DNA of 43,027 bases from the NCBI GenBank assembly GCA_002433675.1, contig DJIP01000211.1, forward strand, positions 1-43,027, in the 5' to 3' direction. Below the pieces are notes generated by a model, which saw only the letters and a program-made list of their open reading frames with translations, was not told the origin of the DNA and ran no database searches. How positions within the stretch are numbered: the stretch's first letter is position 1; every line of letters starts with the position of its first letter. A program made the position numbers and the translations under genes. The stretch comes from Halomonas halophila. Its GTDB lineage: Bacteria; Pseudomonadota; Gammaproteobacteria; Pseudomonadales; Halomonadaceae. Below are positions 34,346 to 42,789 of this stretch, piece by piece.

Positions 34346-35547
34346 GCGAGTGCCTCCTGCGCTTCGGCGGACGAACCCTGCTGCAGTCGCTGCCGGCGAC
34401 GCTGGAAGCTGGTAACGGTGAGTTCCGCCAGGGTCTGCCAGTCATCACCTTCGGGGCGGCGTGCCGCGTTGTTGGCCATCGGTGCGTTGGCCTCGTCGCG
34501 CATCTCCTCGGCCAATCGCGAGGCGTCCATCTCGACGCCGGTAAACGGCGCGAGTGCCAGGTCGAAGGCACTGGCGTCGGCGAGTTCGCGGATCAGCGCC
34601 GGCAACTCCTCGGCTCCGCTGCCGGGCAGCAGCGCATGGGCGCTGGGGGCGAAGATGGCTTCATGCCCGGTGACCGACCAGCCAAGCGTCGCCTCGACGG
34701 CGATCGCCACCGCCACCCCGTGGGGCAGATGGTAGAGGCTGCCCAGGGCATGACCGATGTTGTGGGCGATGCCGGTGCCGCCGTTGTCGATGGCCATGCC
34801 GGCGAGGCAGGCGGCTTCCTGAAGTTGTTGGCGAGCCTGGAGGTTGTGCGGGTCATGTACCGCCTCGGGCAACGAGGCGCCAATCAGGCGAATGGCGGCC
34901 AGTGCCTGGCTCTCGATCAGCCGGTTGCGATTGCGTCCGGTGGTCGCCTCCAGGGCGTGGACAAAGGCGTCCAGGCCCGTCGCCGCGGTCAGCGGGGCAG
35001 GCAGCGAGCAAGTGAGACGCGGGTCGAGCAGCACGGCATCGGGCAGCAGCTCGTCACCCCAGGCCCACATCTTGCGTCCGGTGTCGTCGGCCAGTATCGA
35101 GGTGCGGGTGACTTCACTCCCGGTACCGGAGGTGGTGGGGACCATCACCGCCGGTGCCCTGCCACGCCACGGGCTGCGGCCCAGCAGATACTGATCCATT
35201 TGTCCGGCGCTTCCCGCCAGAGCCGCCACCAGCTTGGCGATGTCCAGTGCGGTGCCGCCGCCGATGCCGATCACCAGCGGAGCGTCGAGCTCGCGGACCA
35301 CCCGAGCCGCCTGGTCGACGGTCGCCACGTTAGGCTCGCCCGGCGGTGCGACGAAGCGGCTGAGCGCTGCATCCTGCTCCAGTTCGGCCACAAAGGGGGC
35401 GAGCACACCGCTGGCCTCGAGTCCGGCGTCGGTAATCAGCAGGTAGCGCTTGGCTGCGTGCTGTCGACGTAGCTCCGGGAGGCGAGATAGGCAGCCGGGG
35501 CCTGCGAAGACGGGAGCCTGGCGGCCGTTTGCGTAGTCCTGTCGCAT
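34342..35547 (-). CDS. Iron-containing (group III) alcohol dehydrogenase
   Basis: About 401 aa from the ATG at 35547, preceded by GAGGAG that overlaps the stop of the aldehyde dehydrogenase gene. NAD-binding [23 protein letters not shown], and the metal-binding residues around DAFVHALEA and [16 protein letters not shown] mark the Fe-ADH family. It would oxidise an alcohol to the aldehyde used by the preceding enzyme, or the reverse. An upstream in-frame ATG exists inside the ALDH gene but has low-complexity residues and is unlikely. Relatives work in choline-like, DMSP/3-hydroxypropionate and glycerol pathways; context suggests a zwitterionic substrate. Confidence 0.92.
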   Translation of the reverse strand: MRQDYANGRQAPVFAGPGCLSRLPELRRQHAAKRYLLITDAGLEASGVLAPFVAELEQDAALSRFVAPPGEPNVATVDQAARVVRELDAPLVIGIGGGTALDIAKLVAALAGSAGQMDQYLLGRSPWRGRAPAVMVPTTSGTGSEVTRTSILADDTGRKMWAWGDELLPDAVLLDPRLTCSLPAPLTAATGLDAFVHALEATTGRNRNRLIESQALAAIRLIGASLPEAVHDPHNLQARQQLQEAACLAGMAIDNGGTGIAHNIGHALGSLYHLPHGVAVAIAVEATLGWSVTGHEAIFAPSAHALLPGSGAEELPALIRELADASAFDLALAPFTGVEMDASRLAEEMRDEANAPMANNAARRPEGDDWQTLAELTVTSFQRRRQRLQQGSSAEAQEALA

Positions 35548-35557
35548 ATTGGGCTCC

Positions 35558-37051
35558 TCAGATCTCGATCCAGGTAGTCTTGAGTTCGGTGTACTTGTCG
35601 AAGGCGTGAAGCGACTTGTCGCGGCCCTGTCCCGACTGCTTGAAGCCGCCGAAGGGCGCGTTGATGGAGGTGTGGTCATAGCAGTTGACCCACACGGTAC
35701 CGGCGCGCAAGGCCCTGGCGGCGCGATGGCCGTCGCTCAACTTGTCGGTCCAGATAGCGGCGCCCAGACCGTAGTCGGTGTCATTGGCAATGGTGATGGC
35801 TTCATCGAGTGAATCCACGGTGAGCACCACCAGTACGGGACCAAAGATCTCCTCGCGGGCCACACGCATATCGTTGCTGACGTCATCCAGCACCGCCGGT
35901 GTCAGGTAGTAGCCGCCGCTGTCACGGTGAACCCGCTCACCACCGAAGCGTAGCCGCGCGCCTTCCCGCTGGCCCTCGGCCAGGTAGTGCTGGACCTTGT
36001 CCAGCTGGGGCTGCTCGATCATGGCGCCGATCTGATTGGCGGGGTCGAGGGGATCGCCGGGTGCCAGCTTGTCGGCCCAGCTTTCCAGTCGTTCCAGCAG
36101 GGCTTCCTTGACCTCGCGGTCGACGATCAGTCGCGTGCCGGCATGGCAGGTCTGGCCCTGGTTGTACCAGACGCCGTAGGCGACATACATCGCGATCTTG
36201 TCCAGATCCTCGACGTCACGAGTGACGATATGTGGGCTCTTGCCGCCGCACTCCAGGCCGACTCGCTTCATGTTGGATTCCGCCGAGTAGGCCAGAAACC
36301 GCTTGCCGATCTCGGTGGATCCGGTGAAGCCAACCGCATCGACGTCCATGTGGCGTCCCAGGGCTTCACCGGCCTCGTGGCCGAGTCCGGTGACGACCTG
36401 GAAGGCACCGTCGGGAATACCCGCCTCGGCGGCCAGCGCTGCAACCTTCAACGTCGCCAGGCTGGACTGCTCGGCGGGCTTCAGGATCAGGGAATTGCCT
36501 GCGCCCAGCGCCGGGCCGATCTTCCAGCCGGCGATGATCAAGGGGTAGTTCCAGGGCACTACCGCCGCGACCACGCCCACCGGCTCCCGGTCGATCATGC
36601 ACACGCTGGAAGGTCCATTCGGGGCGGTCTCGCCGTAGAGCTTGTCGAGGGCCTCGGCGTAGTAGCGCAGACCACCGATCAGCCCAGGGACATCGACGCT
36701 GGTGGTCTGAGAGATGGGTTTGCCGGTCTCGAGGGTCTCGAGCAGGGCAATTTCGTCGGTGTGTTGCTCGATCAACTGTGCCCAGCGCAGCAGACAAGCC
36801 TTGCGCTCGGTGGGTGGCAGGTCGCGCCAGGTCCCCGCATTGAAGGTGTCACGGGCAATCGTGACGGCACGATCGACGTCTTCTGCCTGGCAGGCGGCGA
36901 CGGCGACGAGGGATTCGCCGGTGGCGGGATTCTCGGCGGTGAAGGTCGCTCCACCGGTTGCGTCACAGAACTGACCGCCCAGGTAGGCCTGGTGCGGCAG
37001 GCTCAGGCTACTGGCCAGTTGCTGCCAGTCGGTCAATGAGCGCTCTGTCAT
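35558..37051 (-). CDS. Aldehyde dehydrogenase (PuuC/BetB-like)
   Basis: About 497 aa. General base Glu267 in GLECGGKSPH, nucleophile Cys302 in GQTCHAGTR, NAD fold with VVPWNYPL and GFTGSTEIGK. Closest by pattern to gamma-glutamyl-aminobutyraldehyde/aminoaldehyde dehydrogenases (PuuC type). First gene of the four-gene operon; GGGAG precedes the ATG. Divergent from the LysR gene at 37225. Probably oxidises the aldehyde made by the adjacent alcohol dehydrogenase. Confidence 0.93.
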   Translation of the reverse strand: MTERSLTDWQQLASSLSLPHQAYLGGQFCDATGGATFTAENPATGESLVAVAACQAEDVDRAVTIARDTFNAGTWRDLPPTERKACLLRWAQLIEQHTDEIALLETLETGKPISQTTSVDVPGLIGGLRYYAEALDKLYGETAPNGPSSVCMIDREPVGVVAAVVPWNYPLIIAGWKIGPALGAGNSLILKPAEQSSLATLKVAALAAEAGIPDGAFQVVTGLGHEAGEALGRHMDVDAVGFTGSTEIGKRFLAYSAESNMKRVGLECGGKSPHIVTRDVEDLDKIAMYVAYGVWYNQGQTCHAGTRLIVDREVKEALLERLESWADKLAPGDPLDPANQIGAMIEQPQLDKVQHYLAEGQREGARLRFGGERVHRDSGGYYLTPAVLDDVSNDMRVAREEIFGPVLVVLTVDSLDEAITIANDTDYGLGAAIWTDKLSDGHRAARALRAGTVWVNCYDHTSINAPFGGFKQSGQGRDKSLHAFDKYTELKTTWIEI

Positions 37052-37224
37052 CGTGTGAATCTCCCGAGGTCATGAACTGTAGTCGGCATCCTAGGCAGCA
37101 GCAGACGCTGCAACAAACGACCATTTTGCAGTCGCGCCATTCGTAAAAGTCATGAAGATCGGGATATTCTTCGAAGTTTTGTGCAGAATTGATGATTCGT
37201 CACGAGTTTTTCTAAGGGGTGCCC
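37052..37224. promoter_or_regulatory. Divergent promoter region ALDH operon / LysR
   Basis: 173 bases. TTC-N11-GAA at 37140-37156 fits the LysR T-N11-A form and lies midway between the two starts. Weak by itself. Confidence 0.4.
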
Positions 37225-38124
37225 ATGCAGCGTTCACTACCGCCACTCAACGCCCTCAAGGCCTTCGAGGCCGCCGCCCAGTGCCTGAGCTTTACCCAGG
37301 CAGCGACCCGCCTGTGTGTGACCCAGAGCGCCGTGAGCCGCCAGGTCAAGCTGCTCGAGGAGCAGCTCGGAGTGGCGCTGTTCGACCGAAGTGGCGGGCA
37401 ATTGCGGTTGACCGCTGCAGGCAATCGGCTGCTGCCGGTACTCAGGCAGTCATTTGATCGGATCGCCTGGACCGTCGGTGCGCTGGAGGACCAGCAGCAG
37501 CTATCCCACTTGAGGATCAATGTGCCGCCGACCTTTGCCAGTCGCTGGCTGGTGCCGCGGCTCGGTCGGCTGCACGCGCTGCACCCCTCGCTGGACCTGT
37601 CGATCACCACTCGGTTCGAAGATGATCTGTTGAATCATGCCGAGATGGACGGCGTGATTCGCTTCGGCGCTGGCGAATGGACGGAGCTCGACGCCGAGCT
37701 GCTGATGCAGGAATCCCATGTGGCGGTGTGTGCCCCGCAGTTGCTGGAGGGGCGGCGAGGGCGTGAGGTGGATCTGACTCGTCATACCCTGCTGCATGTG
37801 CTTCGAGACGATGACCGTTTTCAGACCTGGCAGCACTGGCTGCGAGCAGCCGGCATCGAAGGCGTCGAGACAGATGGGGGGCTGGCCTTCGACGTCCTCG
37901 AGCTCGCCATCCAGGCGGCCATCAATGGCATCGGGGTTGCGGTGGCCGATCGCCACATGATCGGCCGTGAATTGATGCGCGGGGATCTGGTGCAACTGCT
38001 GGATGTCGAGGTAACCGGCCATCAGTCCTACTGGCTGGTGACGCGTCAAGAGCAGCAGGATTCCACCAACATGGCGCTGTTTCGTCGCTGGCTGCGCCAG
38101 GAGATCAGCGATCCACCTGCCTGA
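37225..38124 (+). CDS. LysR-family regulator (GcvA-like) of the ALDH/ADH/BCCT operon
   Basis: About 299 aa. HTH near residues 7-45 (FTQAATRLCVTQSAVSRQVK) and a PBP-like effector domain. Divergent from the ALDH gene, so the probable activator of that operon. The ATG at 37225 has AAGGGG six bases before it; an upstream GTG at 37219 is less likely. It belongs to the same broad GcvA-like group as the pair at 15654-17608 but is clearly less similar to them than they are to each other. Confidence 0.92.
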   Translation: MQRSLPPLNALKAFEAAAQCLSFTQAATRLCVTQSAVSRQVKLLEEQLGVALFDRSGGQLRLTAAGNRLLPVLRQSFDRIAWTVGALEDQQQLSHLRINVPPTFASRWLVPRLGRLHALHPSLDLSITTRFEDDLLNHAEMDGVIRFGAGEWTELDAELLMQESHVAVCAPQLLEGRRGREVDLTRHTLLHVLRDDDRFQTWQHWLRAAGIEGVETDGGLAFDVLELAIQAAINGIGVAVADRHMIGRELMRGDLVQLLDVEVTGHQSYWLVTRQEQQDSTNMALFRRWLRQEISDPPA

Positions 38125-38163
38125 GTGTGGCGTCGACGCTCACTGGGAACGCGCCAATTCGCT

Positions 38164-39063
38164 TCAGGCGATCGTTGCGTCAGAGGCCAGCAGTTCACGG
38201 ATCAGCATGATCAGATCGTCCCCCGCGGGGTGCTGGAAGCTTGGCGAACGATGGAGTTCGAGCTCGGCCGGTGGCAGCGGCGGGAGGCCATCGGTGTCGC
38301 CGAGTATGCGCCAATCATCGGGTAGGGTGCGGCGATCAGCGACGGTCACTGCGTCGCGCTGGTTCACCGCCATGCGCAGGCCGGTGGGGCTCTGGCTGGT
38401 GTAGTGCAGCGACCACTGGCGACCTTGGCGCGTCAAGCTGTCCAGGGCGCGTTGCCGGTAGGGGCAGTGGTCGGGGAACAGCGCCAGCGGTAGCGCCGCC
38501 TGAGGGTCGTGATCGAAGTCGCGATGGGCGGCCCACACCAGGGATTCGGCGGCCAGGATGTCCCCATTGCCATGATTGGCGTGACGCACCGTGAGCGCCA
38601 GGTCGAGCTCGCCGGCCTCGAGTGCCTCGATCAGTTCGCTCGACATGCGGCAGTGGATATGCGGGCGAATACGAGGATGGCGCTGAGCGAAGCGATCCAG
38701 CAGTCGCGGCAGCCAGATCTCGGCGTAGTTTTCAGGCAGTCCGAAACGAATCACCCCGTCGCGATCCCCATGACCGAGAGCGCTGATGGCTTCGCGCTGC
38801 AACTGCAGCAGGCGGCGCGCGTAGACCAGAAAGATCTCGCCATCCTCGGTCAGGCTGAGTTGACGGCTGGTGCGATATACCAGCGGACTACCTACGCGCT
38901 CTTCCAGGGTGCGAATGCGCTGGCTGATGGTCGATTGCGTCTTGTGCAACTGCCGGGCGGCCGCCGTGAATCCCCCATTCTCGATCACCGCCACGAAGGC
39001 ACTGAGCAGTTCGGTGTCCAGGATCGGCAGGCTATGCCCATCGGTTTTGTCGATGGAATGCAT
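38164..39063 (-). CDS. LysR-family regulator of the oxygenase module
   Basis: About 299 aa. HTH near residues 15-55 (GGFTAAARQLHKTQSTISQR), followed by an effector domain. It differs in type from the other three LysR proteins in the window (LDTELLSAFVAVIENGGF start). Divergent from the 2OG oxygenase gene at 39175, so likely its regulator; the two starts are about 110 bases apart. The start is uncertain: the ATG at 39063 lacks a close ribosome binding site, and a GTG at 39102 is an alternative. Confidence 0.9.
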   Translation of the reverse strand: MHSIDKTDGHSLPILDTELLSAFVAVIENGGFTAAARQLHKTQSTISQRIRTLEERVGSPLVYRTSRQLSLTEDGEIFLVYARRLLQLQREAISALGHGDRDGVIRFGLPENYAEIWLPRLLDRFAQRHPRIRPHIHCRMSSELIEALEAGELDLALTVRHANHGNGDILAAESLVWAAHRDFDHDPQAALPLALFPDHCPYRQRALDSLTRQGRQWSLHYTSQSPTGLRMAVNQRDAVTVADRRTLPDDWRILGDTDGLPPLPPAELELHRSPSFQHPAGDDLIMLIRELLASDATIA

Positions 39064-39174
39064 CGGAACGAATCGTTTCCTCGATGATTGAAGTTTCCCC
39101 ACTATGCCGCTGAACCCAAGACGAGACCAGCGTCGACTGGTCGTCCCTTCCCCGGCTCACCGAGGAGAACCCTG

Positions 39175-40065
39175 ATGCTTACTGCACAGCAACTGGCCGA
39201 TGCCGAACGCCATGACCTGACAGACCTGGTCGATAGCGAACGCTATCCTCTCGATCGTCCTGATGATCCTGTCCTGCTGTCGGCCATCGCCACGGCCCGC
39301 AAGGACCTTGATCGCGAGGGCTGTGCGGTGCTTCGCGGTTTCCTGCGCCAGGACCGATTGGCGCAGATGCGCGAGGAGTGCCACGAACTTGCGCAGAAGA
39401 GCTTCTACAACAGCCGTGAGGTGAACGCCTACTTTACCGCTGACGATCCCGAGCTGCCTGAGCAGGATCCTCGCCGGCTGTTCATGACCCGCACCAGCGG
39501 TTTCGTGACCCGCGACATGATCACGGCGGATCGCATCATGCAGCGCATGTACGTTTCGCCAGGCATGAAGTCGCTGGTCGCCCGTTGCCTTGGCGAGGAC
39601 AAGGTCTATGAGTATGCCGATCCCTATGCCGGGCTGGTGCTCAACGTGCTGCCCGACGGCACCCAGCAGCCATGGCACTACGACACCAATGAATTCATCG
39701 TCACCATGATGACCCAGGCGCCGGAAGAAGGCGGCAGCTTCGAGTACTGCCCGGACATCCGTACACCCCAGGAGGAGAACTACGAGGGGGTCGGCGCGGT
39801 GATTCGCGGCGAAACACGTGAAGGCGTGCGACGCCTGGACCTGCAACCCGGTGATCTTCAGCTGTTCAAGGGACGCTTCAGCCTGCATCGCGTGACCCGT
39901 GTGGAGGGTGACACGCCGCGACTGACGGCGATCTTTGCGTATTCCAAGACGCCTGGCGTGGTCGGTCGTCTCGAGCGCACCCGCCAGCTGTATGGCCGGG
40001 TCTCCGAGTTGCATATCCAGGCCGAACAGGATCGGGCCGAACGCGCCGATGGCCTGCTCGACTGA
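39175..40065 (+). CDS. 2-oxoglutarate/Fe(II)-dependent oxygenase (PhyH-like fold)
   Basis: About 296 aa. Iron-binding facial triad visible: His168-x-Asp170 in WHYDTN and distal His238 in SLHRVT, with Arg249 in PRLTAIFAY for 2-oxoglutarate. The surrounding pattern (FIVTMMTQAPEEGGSFEY, PGDLQLFKGR) is that of small-molecule hydroxylases of this fold. GAGGAG precedes the ATG at 39175; longer readings have no ribosome binding site. 35 bases later comes a DddP-like M24 enzyme gene, so the two are probably co-transcribed and act in sequence. An amine, betaine or amino-acid substrate is an inference from the betaine-type binding protein that follows. Not an ectoine hydroxylase by motif. Confidence 0.86.
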   Translation: MLTAQQLADAERHDLTDLVDSERYPLDRPDDPVLLSAIATARKDLDREGCAVLRGFLRQDRLAQMREECHELAQKSFYNSREVNAYFTADDPELPEQDPRRLFMTRTSGFVTRDMITADRIMQRMYVSPGMKSLVARCLGEDKVYEYADPYAGLVLNVLPDGTQQPWHYDTNEFIVTMMTQAPEEGGSFEYCPDIRTPQEENYEGVGAVIRGETREGVRRLDLQPGDLQLFKGRFSLHRVTRVEGDTPRLTAIFAYSKTPGVVGRLERTRQLYGRVSELHIQAEQDRAERADGLLD

Positions 40066-40100
40066 GCCCCTTCGCCATTCAATCCCAGGGAGCAACGCTG

Positions 40101-41351
40101 ATGAATATGGATCTGGACGCAATGGGCATCCTGCCCCCGACCCATCGCCCCGAAGACTGTGAACCGACTCAGCAGGAGATTCCTCAGATCCTGCTTGACC
40201 GGCTTGCTCGCGTACGGGCTCAGCTCAAGTCGCGCGATATTTCAGCCGCGGTACTGTTTGACCCGGCCCATGTGCGCTATGCCACCGGTTCCAGAAACAT
40301 GCAGGTCTACAGCTCGCGCAACCCGGCACGCTATGCCTTCGTGCCCGCCGAGGGTCCGGTAGTGTTGTTCGAGTTTTCCGGGTGCGAGCATCTGGCCTCT
40401 CATCTGCCGACGATCGATGAGATCCGTCCGGCGAAGGCGATCTCGTACTACTTCAACGAGCGTAATACCCACGCGGTCACCGAGGCCTGGGCCGATGAAA
40501 TCGATGACCTGATTCAGCGCCAGTGCGGCGGTGGCGGCAAGGTGGCACTGGAGAGCGCGACCTCCCAGGCGGCATTTGCGCTGAAGGAGCGTGGTTACCG
40601 GGTGCTGGATGCCCAGGAGCCGCTCGAGCAGGCCCGTGCCTACAAGGTGCCCAACGAGATCAAGATGATCCGCTCGTCGTTGCGCGCCGTGGAGGAGGGC
40701 GTGCGTCAACTTGAGGCCAGCATTCGGCCCGGCGTGACCGAGAACGAAGCCTGGTCGAAGCTGCACCAGCATATCGTCGCGACCGATGCGGATTTTATCG
40801 AGACGCGTCTGATGAACTCCGGGCCGAGAACCAACCCCTGGTTTCAGGAGTGTTCCGACCGCCGTATCCAGTCAGGAGAGCTGGTAGCGCTGGATACCGA
40901 TGTGGTCGGACGCTACGGCTACTACGCCGACTTTTCGCGCACCTTCCTGTGCGGGCGTGATGCCCCATCCCGGACGCAGAAAGATCTGTATCGCATGGCG
41001 TACGACCAGATTCAGACCAACATGGCGAACCTCAAGCCTGGGGTGAGCTTCAAGGAATACGCCGAGCGTGCCTGGCAGATTCCTCCCGCCTACAAGTCGC
41101 GCCGCTACTTCGCCCTGGCTCACGGGGTCGGCATGAATGGCGAGTATCCCTACATCGTGCACCGCGAGGACATCGACGATAAGGGCTACGACGGCATCAT
41201 CGAGCCCGGCATGACCCTGTGCGTCGAGAGCTTCATCGGTCATGAAGCTGGGGGCGAAGGGGTGAAGCTCGAAGAGCAGCTATACGTCCGCGAAGACGGC
41301 CAGGTGGAACTGCTGTCGGACTATCCATTCGATGCCCGTCTGCTGGGCTGA
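40101..41351 (+). CDS. M24-family metalloenzyme, DddP-like
   Basis: About 416 aa: creatinase-type N domain (~30-165), then a pita-bread M24 domain. Overall pattern follows the DMSP lyase DddP, including ETRLMNSGPRTNPWFQECSD. The six metal ligands I recall for DddP (Asp295, 297, 307, His371, Glu406, 421) appear here at a constant offset of 30: Asp265, 267, 277, His341, Glu376, 391. Tyr336 also aligns with Tyr366. However, the position of the DddP catalytic base Asp377 is Gly347 (HGVGMNGEYP). So this looks like a DddP relative with different chemistry, or a hydrolase/lyase of another small molecule, not a proven DMSP lyase. AGGGAGC precedes the ATG. Numbering comparisons are from memory. Confidence 0.85.
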   Translation: MNMDLDAMGILPPTHRPEDCEPTQQEIPQILLDRLARVRAQLKSRDISAAVLFDPAHVRYATGSRNMQVYSSRNPARYAFVPAEGPVVLFEFSGCEHLASHLPTIDEIRPAKAISYYFNERNTHAVTEAWADEIDDLIQRQCGGGGKVALESATSQAAFALKERGYRVLDAQEPLEQARAYKVPNEIKMIRSSLRAVEEGVRQLEASIRPGVTENEAWSKLHQHIVATDADFIETRLMNSGPRTNPWFQECSDRRIQSGELVALDTDVVGRYGYYADFSRTFLCGRDAPSRTQKDLYRMAYDQIQTNMANLKPGVSFKEYAERAWQIPPAYKSRRYFALAHGVGMNGEYPYIVHREDIDDKGYDGIIEPGMTLCVESFIGHEAGGEGVKLEEQLYVREDGQVELLSDYPFDARLLG

Positions 41352-41493
41352 CGATCCCCAGGATGTGCCAGCGATCGCGGGTGGCGCATTCCGTTAACTC
41401 ATGCAAGGTATGAGAAATGCGTCGGCTTGATCAGCATCGTCTCATGCTAGGCTTTTCCACTTGCCTTGCCGACAATCAGAAGAAGGAGTTTTC

Positions 41494-42357
41494 ATGAAGA
41501 AATTTTCCGTAACTCTGCTGGCGCTGGGTGTCATGTCTGCTGGCAATGTGTCCATTGCCGACGACAAGTCACTGACCATCGGCACCAACAATTGGGCCGA
41601 AAACATCGCCGTTGCCAACATGTGGAAGATTCTCCTCGAGGAGGAGCATGACTATGACATCGAGTTGTCGGATGTCGGCAAGAGTGTGCTCTACAGCGGT
41701 CTTGCCAGTGGCGACTTCGACCTTTCACTCGAGATCTGGTTGCCGACCACCGATGCGCCTTTTCTGGAACCATACCGCGATCGCATCGACGTCCACGATG
41801 TCTGGTATCGCGGGACTGGCCTGGGGCTGGTGGTCCCAAGCTACGCCGATATCGACAGCATTGCCGAGCTGAAGGAACAGGCTGAGCGTTACGAGTATCA
41901 GGGCGGCCCCTCAATTCTTGGCATCGATTCGGGGTCTGCCATTGCGGGCCTGACCGACGACGTGATCAGCGCCTATGATTTGCCCTTTGACCAGATCAAT
42001 AGCTCTGGACCGGCGATGATGGCGGCGCTTGATGGTGCCTACAGCCGCGAAGAGCCGATGGTGGTGACGCTGTGGAGTCCTCACTGGGCCTTTGCCGAGT
42101 ACGACCTCAAGTACCTCGAGGATCCCAAGGGGATCTATGGTGACAACGAGGACATCTACTGGATGGCACGCCCCGGTCTGGACGAGGATGATCCCTGGCT
42201 GACATCGGTGCTCAATGCCTGGCATATGGACGATGATAGCCTTGGAACGCTGATGGCTCGGATAGAGGAAACAGGGGATCCCGAAGAGGGTGCCCGGGAC
42301 TGGATCAACGACAATCGTGATCTGGTCGATAGCTGGTTCGACGATGCCTCCGGCTAG
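41494..42357 (+). CDS. Glycine betaine/proline-type ABC substrate-binding protein (OpuAC family)
   Basis: About 287 aa with a ~22-residue signal peptide (cleavage after SIA before DDK). Mature part: TIGTNNWAENIAVANMW, GDFDLSLEIWLPT, and LWSPHWAFAEYDLKYLEDP, with tryptophans typical of the aromatic box that binds quaternary ammonium ligands. The protein is very acidic, as in halophile periplasmic proteins. AGAAGGAG precedes the ATG at 41494. It lies 143 bases after the M24 gene. No permease or ATPase gene follows in the window, so it is an orphan that may feed a transporter encoded elsewhere. The ligand could be a betaine or analogue. Confidence 0.9.
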   Translation: MKKFSVTLLALGVMSAGNVSIADDKSLTIGTNNWAENIAVANMWKILLEEEHDYDIELSDVGKSVLYSGLASGDFDLSLEIWLPTTDAPFLEPYRDRIDVHDVWYRGTGLGLVVPSYADIDSIAELKEQAERYEYQGGPSILGIDSGSAIAGLTDDVISAYDLPFDQINSSGPAMMAALDGAYSREEPMVVTLWSPHWAFAEYDLKYLEDPKGIYGDNEDIYWMARPGLDEDDPWLTSVLNAWHMDDDSLGTLMARIEETGDPEEGARDWINDNRDLVDSWFDDASG

Positions 42358-42479
42358 CCCATTGCCTTGAACTGCCGTGCGCAACCGGCCGTACCCGAAG
42401 ACGCGATGGGAGAAAAGGCGACGTCGCCGGCCCGCTTCACCATCGTCGTCCCTGGGTGGTACGGCCATCTTTGGTCATG

Positions 42480-42495
42480 AAGTCGACCGACTTTT
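42480..42495 (+). terminator. Small hairpin with T-rich tail after the binding-protein gene
   Basis: AAGTCG-AC-CGACTT then TTC, 123 bases after the stop. The 2-base loop is tight; a weak terminator candidate. Confidence 0.35.
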
Positions 42496-42497
42496 CT

Positions 42498-42518
42498 GTT
42501 TGAAGAACGTTTTCAAAC
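42498..42518. promoter_or_regulatory. Palindrome GTTTGAA-N7-TTCAAAC
   Basis: Perfect 7-bp inverted repeat with a 7-base centre containing AACGTT. Its position between two convergent gene ends is odd for an operator. Confidence 0.45.
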
Positions 42519-42645
42519 GACCAGGGTTCCATCTCTTCACCATGACAATGGTGGAGGTGGATCCCCACCAGGGAGGTGCCATTGAGGCTAGTGTGACGTC
42601 CCTACCGCTTGGCCAGTATTACCCCTTCGCTTATGCCTGAGCTCT

Positions 42646-42775
42646 GCGCCAAAGCCCTTCATCAAACCCCTCACCAAAGCCGTTTGCCAACGCCCTTCAT
42701 CAAAGTCCTTCATCAAAGCGGCTTATCAAACCCCTCACCAAAGCCTCTCATTTTAGACCTTTAGCAAAGCCGCTT
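42646..42775. repeat. Degenerate C/A-rich repeat block
   Basis: About 130 bases made of variants of CCTTCATCAAA and CCTCACCAAAGCC. ATCAAACCCCTCACCAAAGC occurs identically at 42661 and 42725, and CCTTCATCAAA-type units recur between. Units are too irregular for a CRISPR. The remaining part of the 42358-42789 spacer has no gene I can support; an 87-codon plus-strand frame at 42377-42640 has no recognisable features. Confidence 0.7.
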
Positions 42776-42789
42776 TCCCGGGAGTCGGG

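Noticed and set aside
34636..37039. Plus-strand open frames opposite the alcohol and aldehyde dehydrogenase genes
   Set aside because: Antisense shadows of genes with intact catalytic motifs.
40101..41351. Calling the M24 protein a DMSP lyase (dddP)
   Set aside because: Metal ligands match but the catalytic Asp position is Gly347; a functional name is not supported.
42646..42775. CRISPR-like array
   Set aside because: Units are short, irregular and without spacers of constant length; no cas genes nearby.
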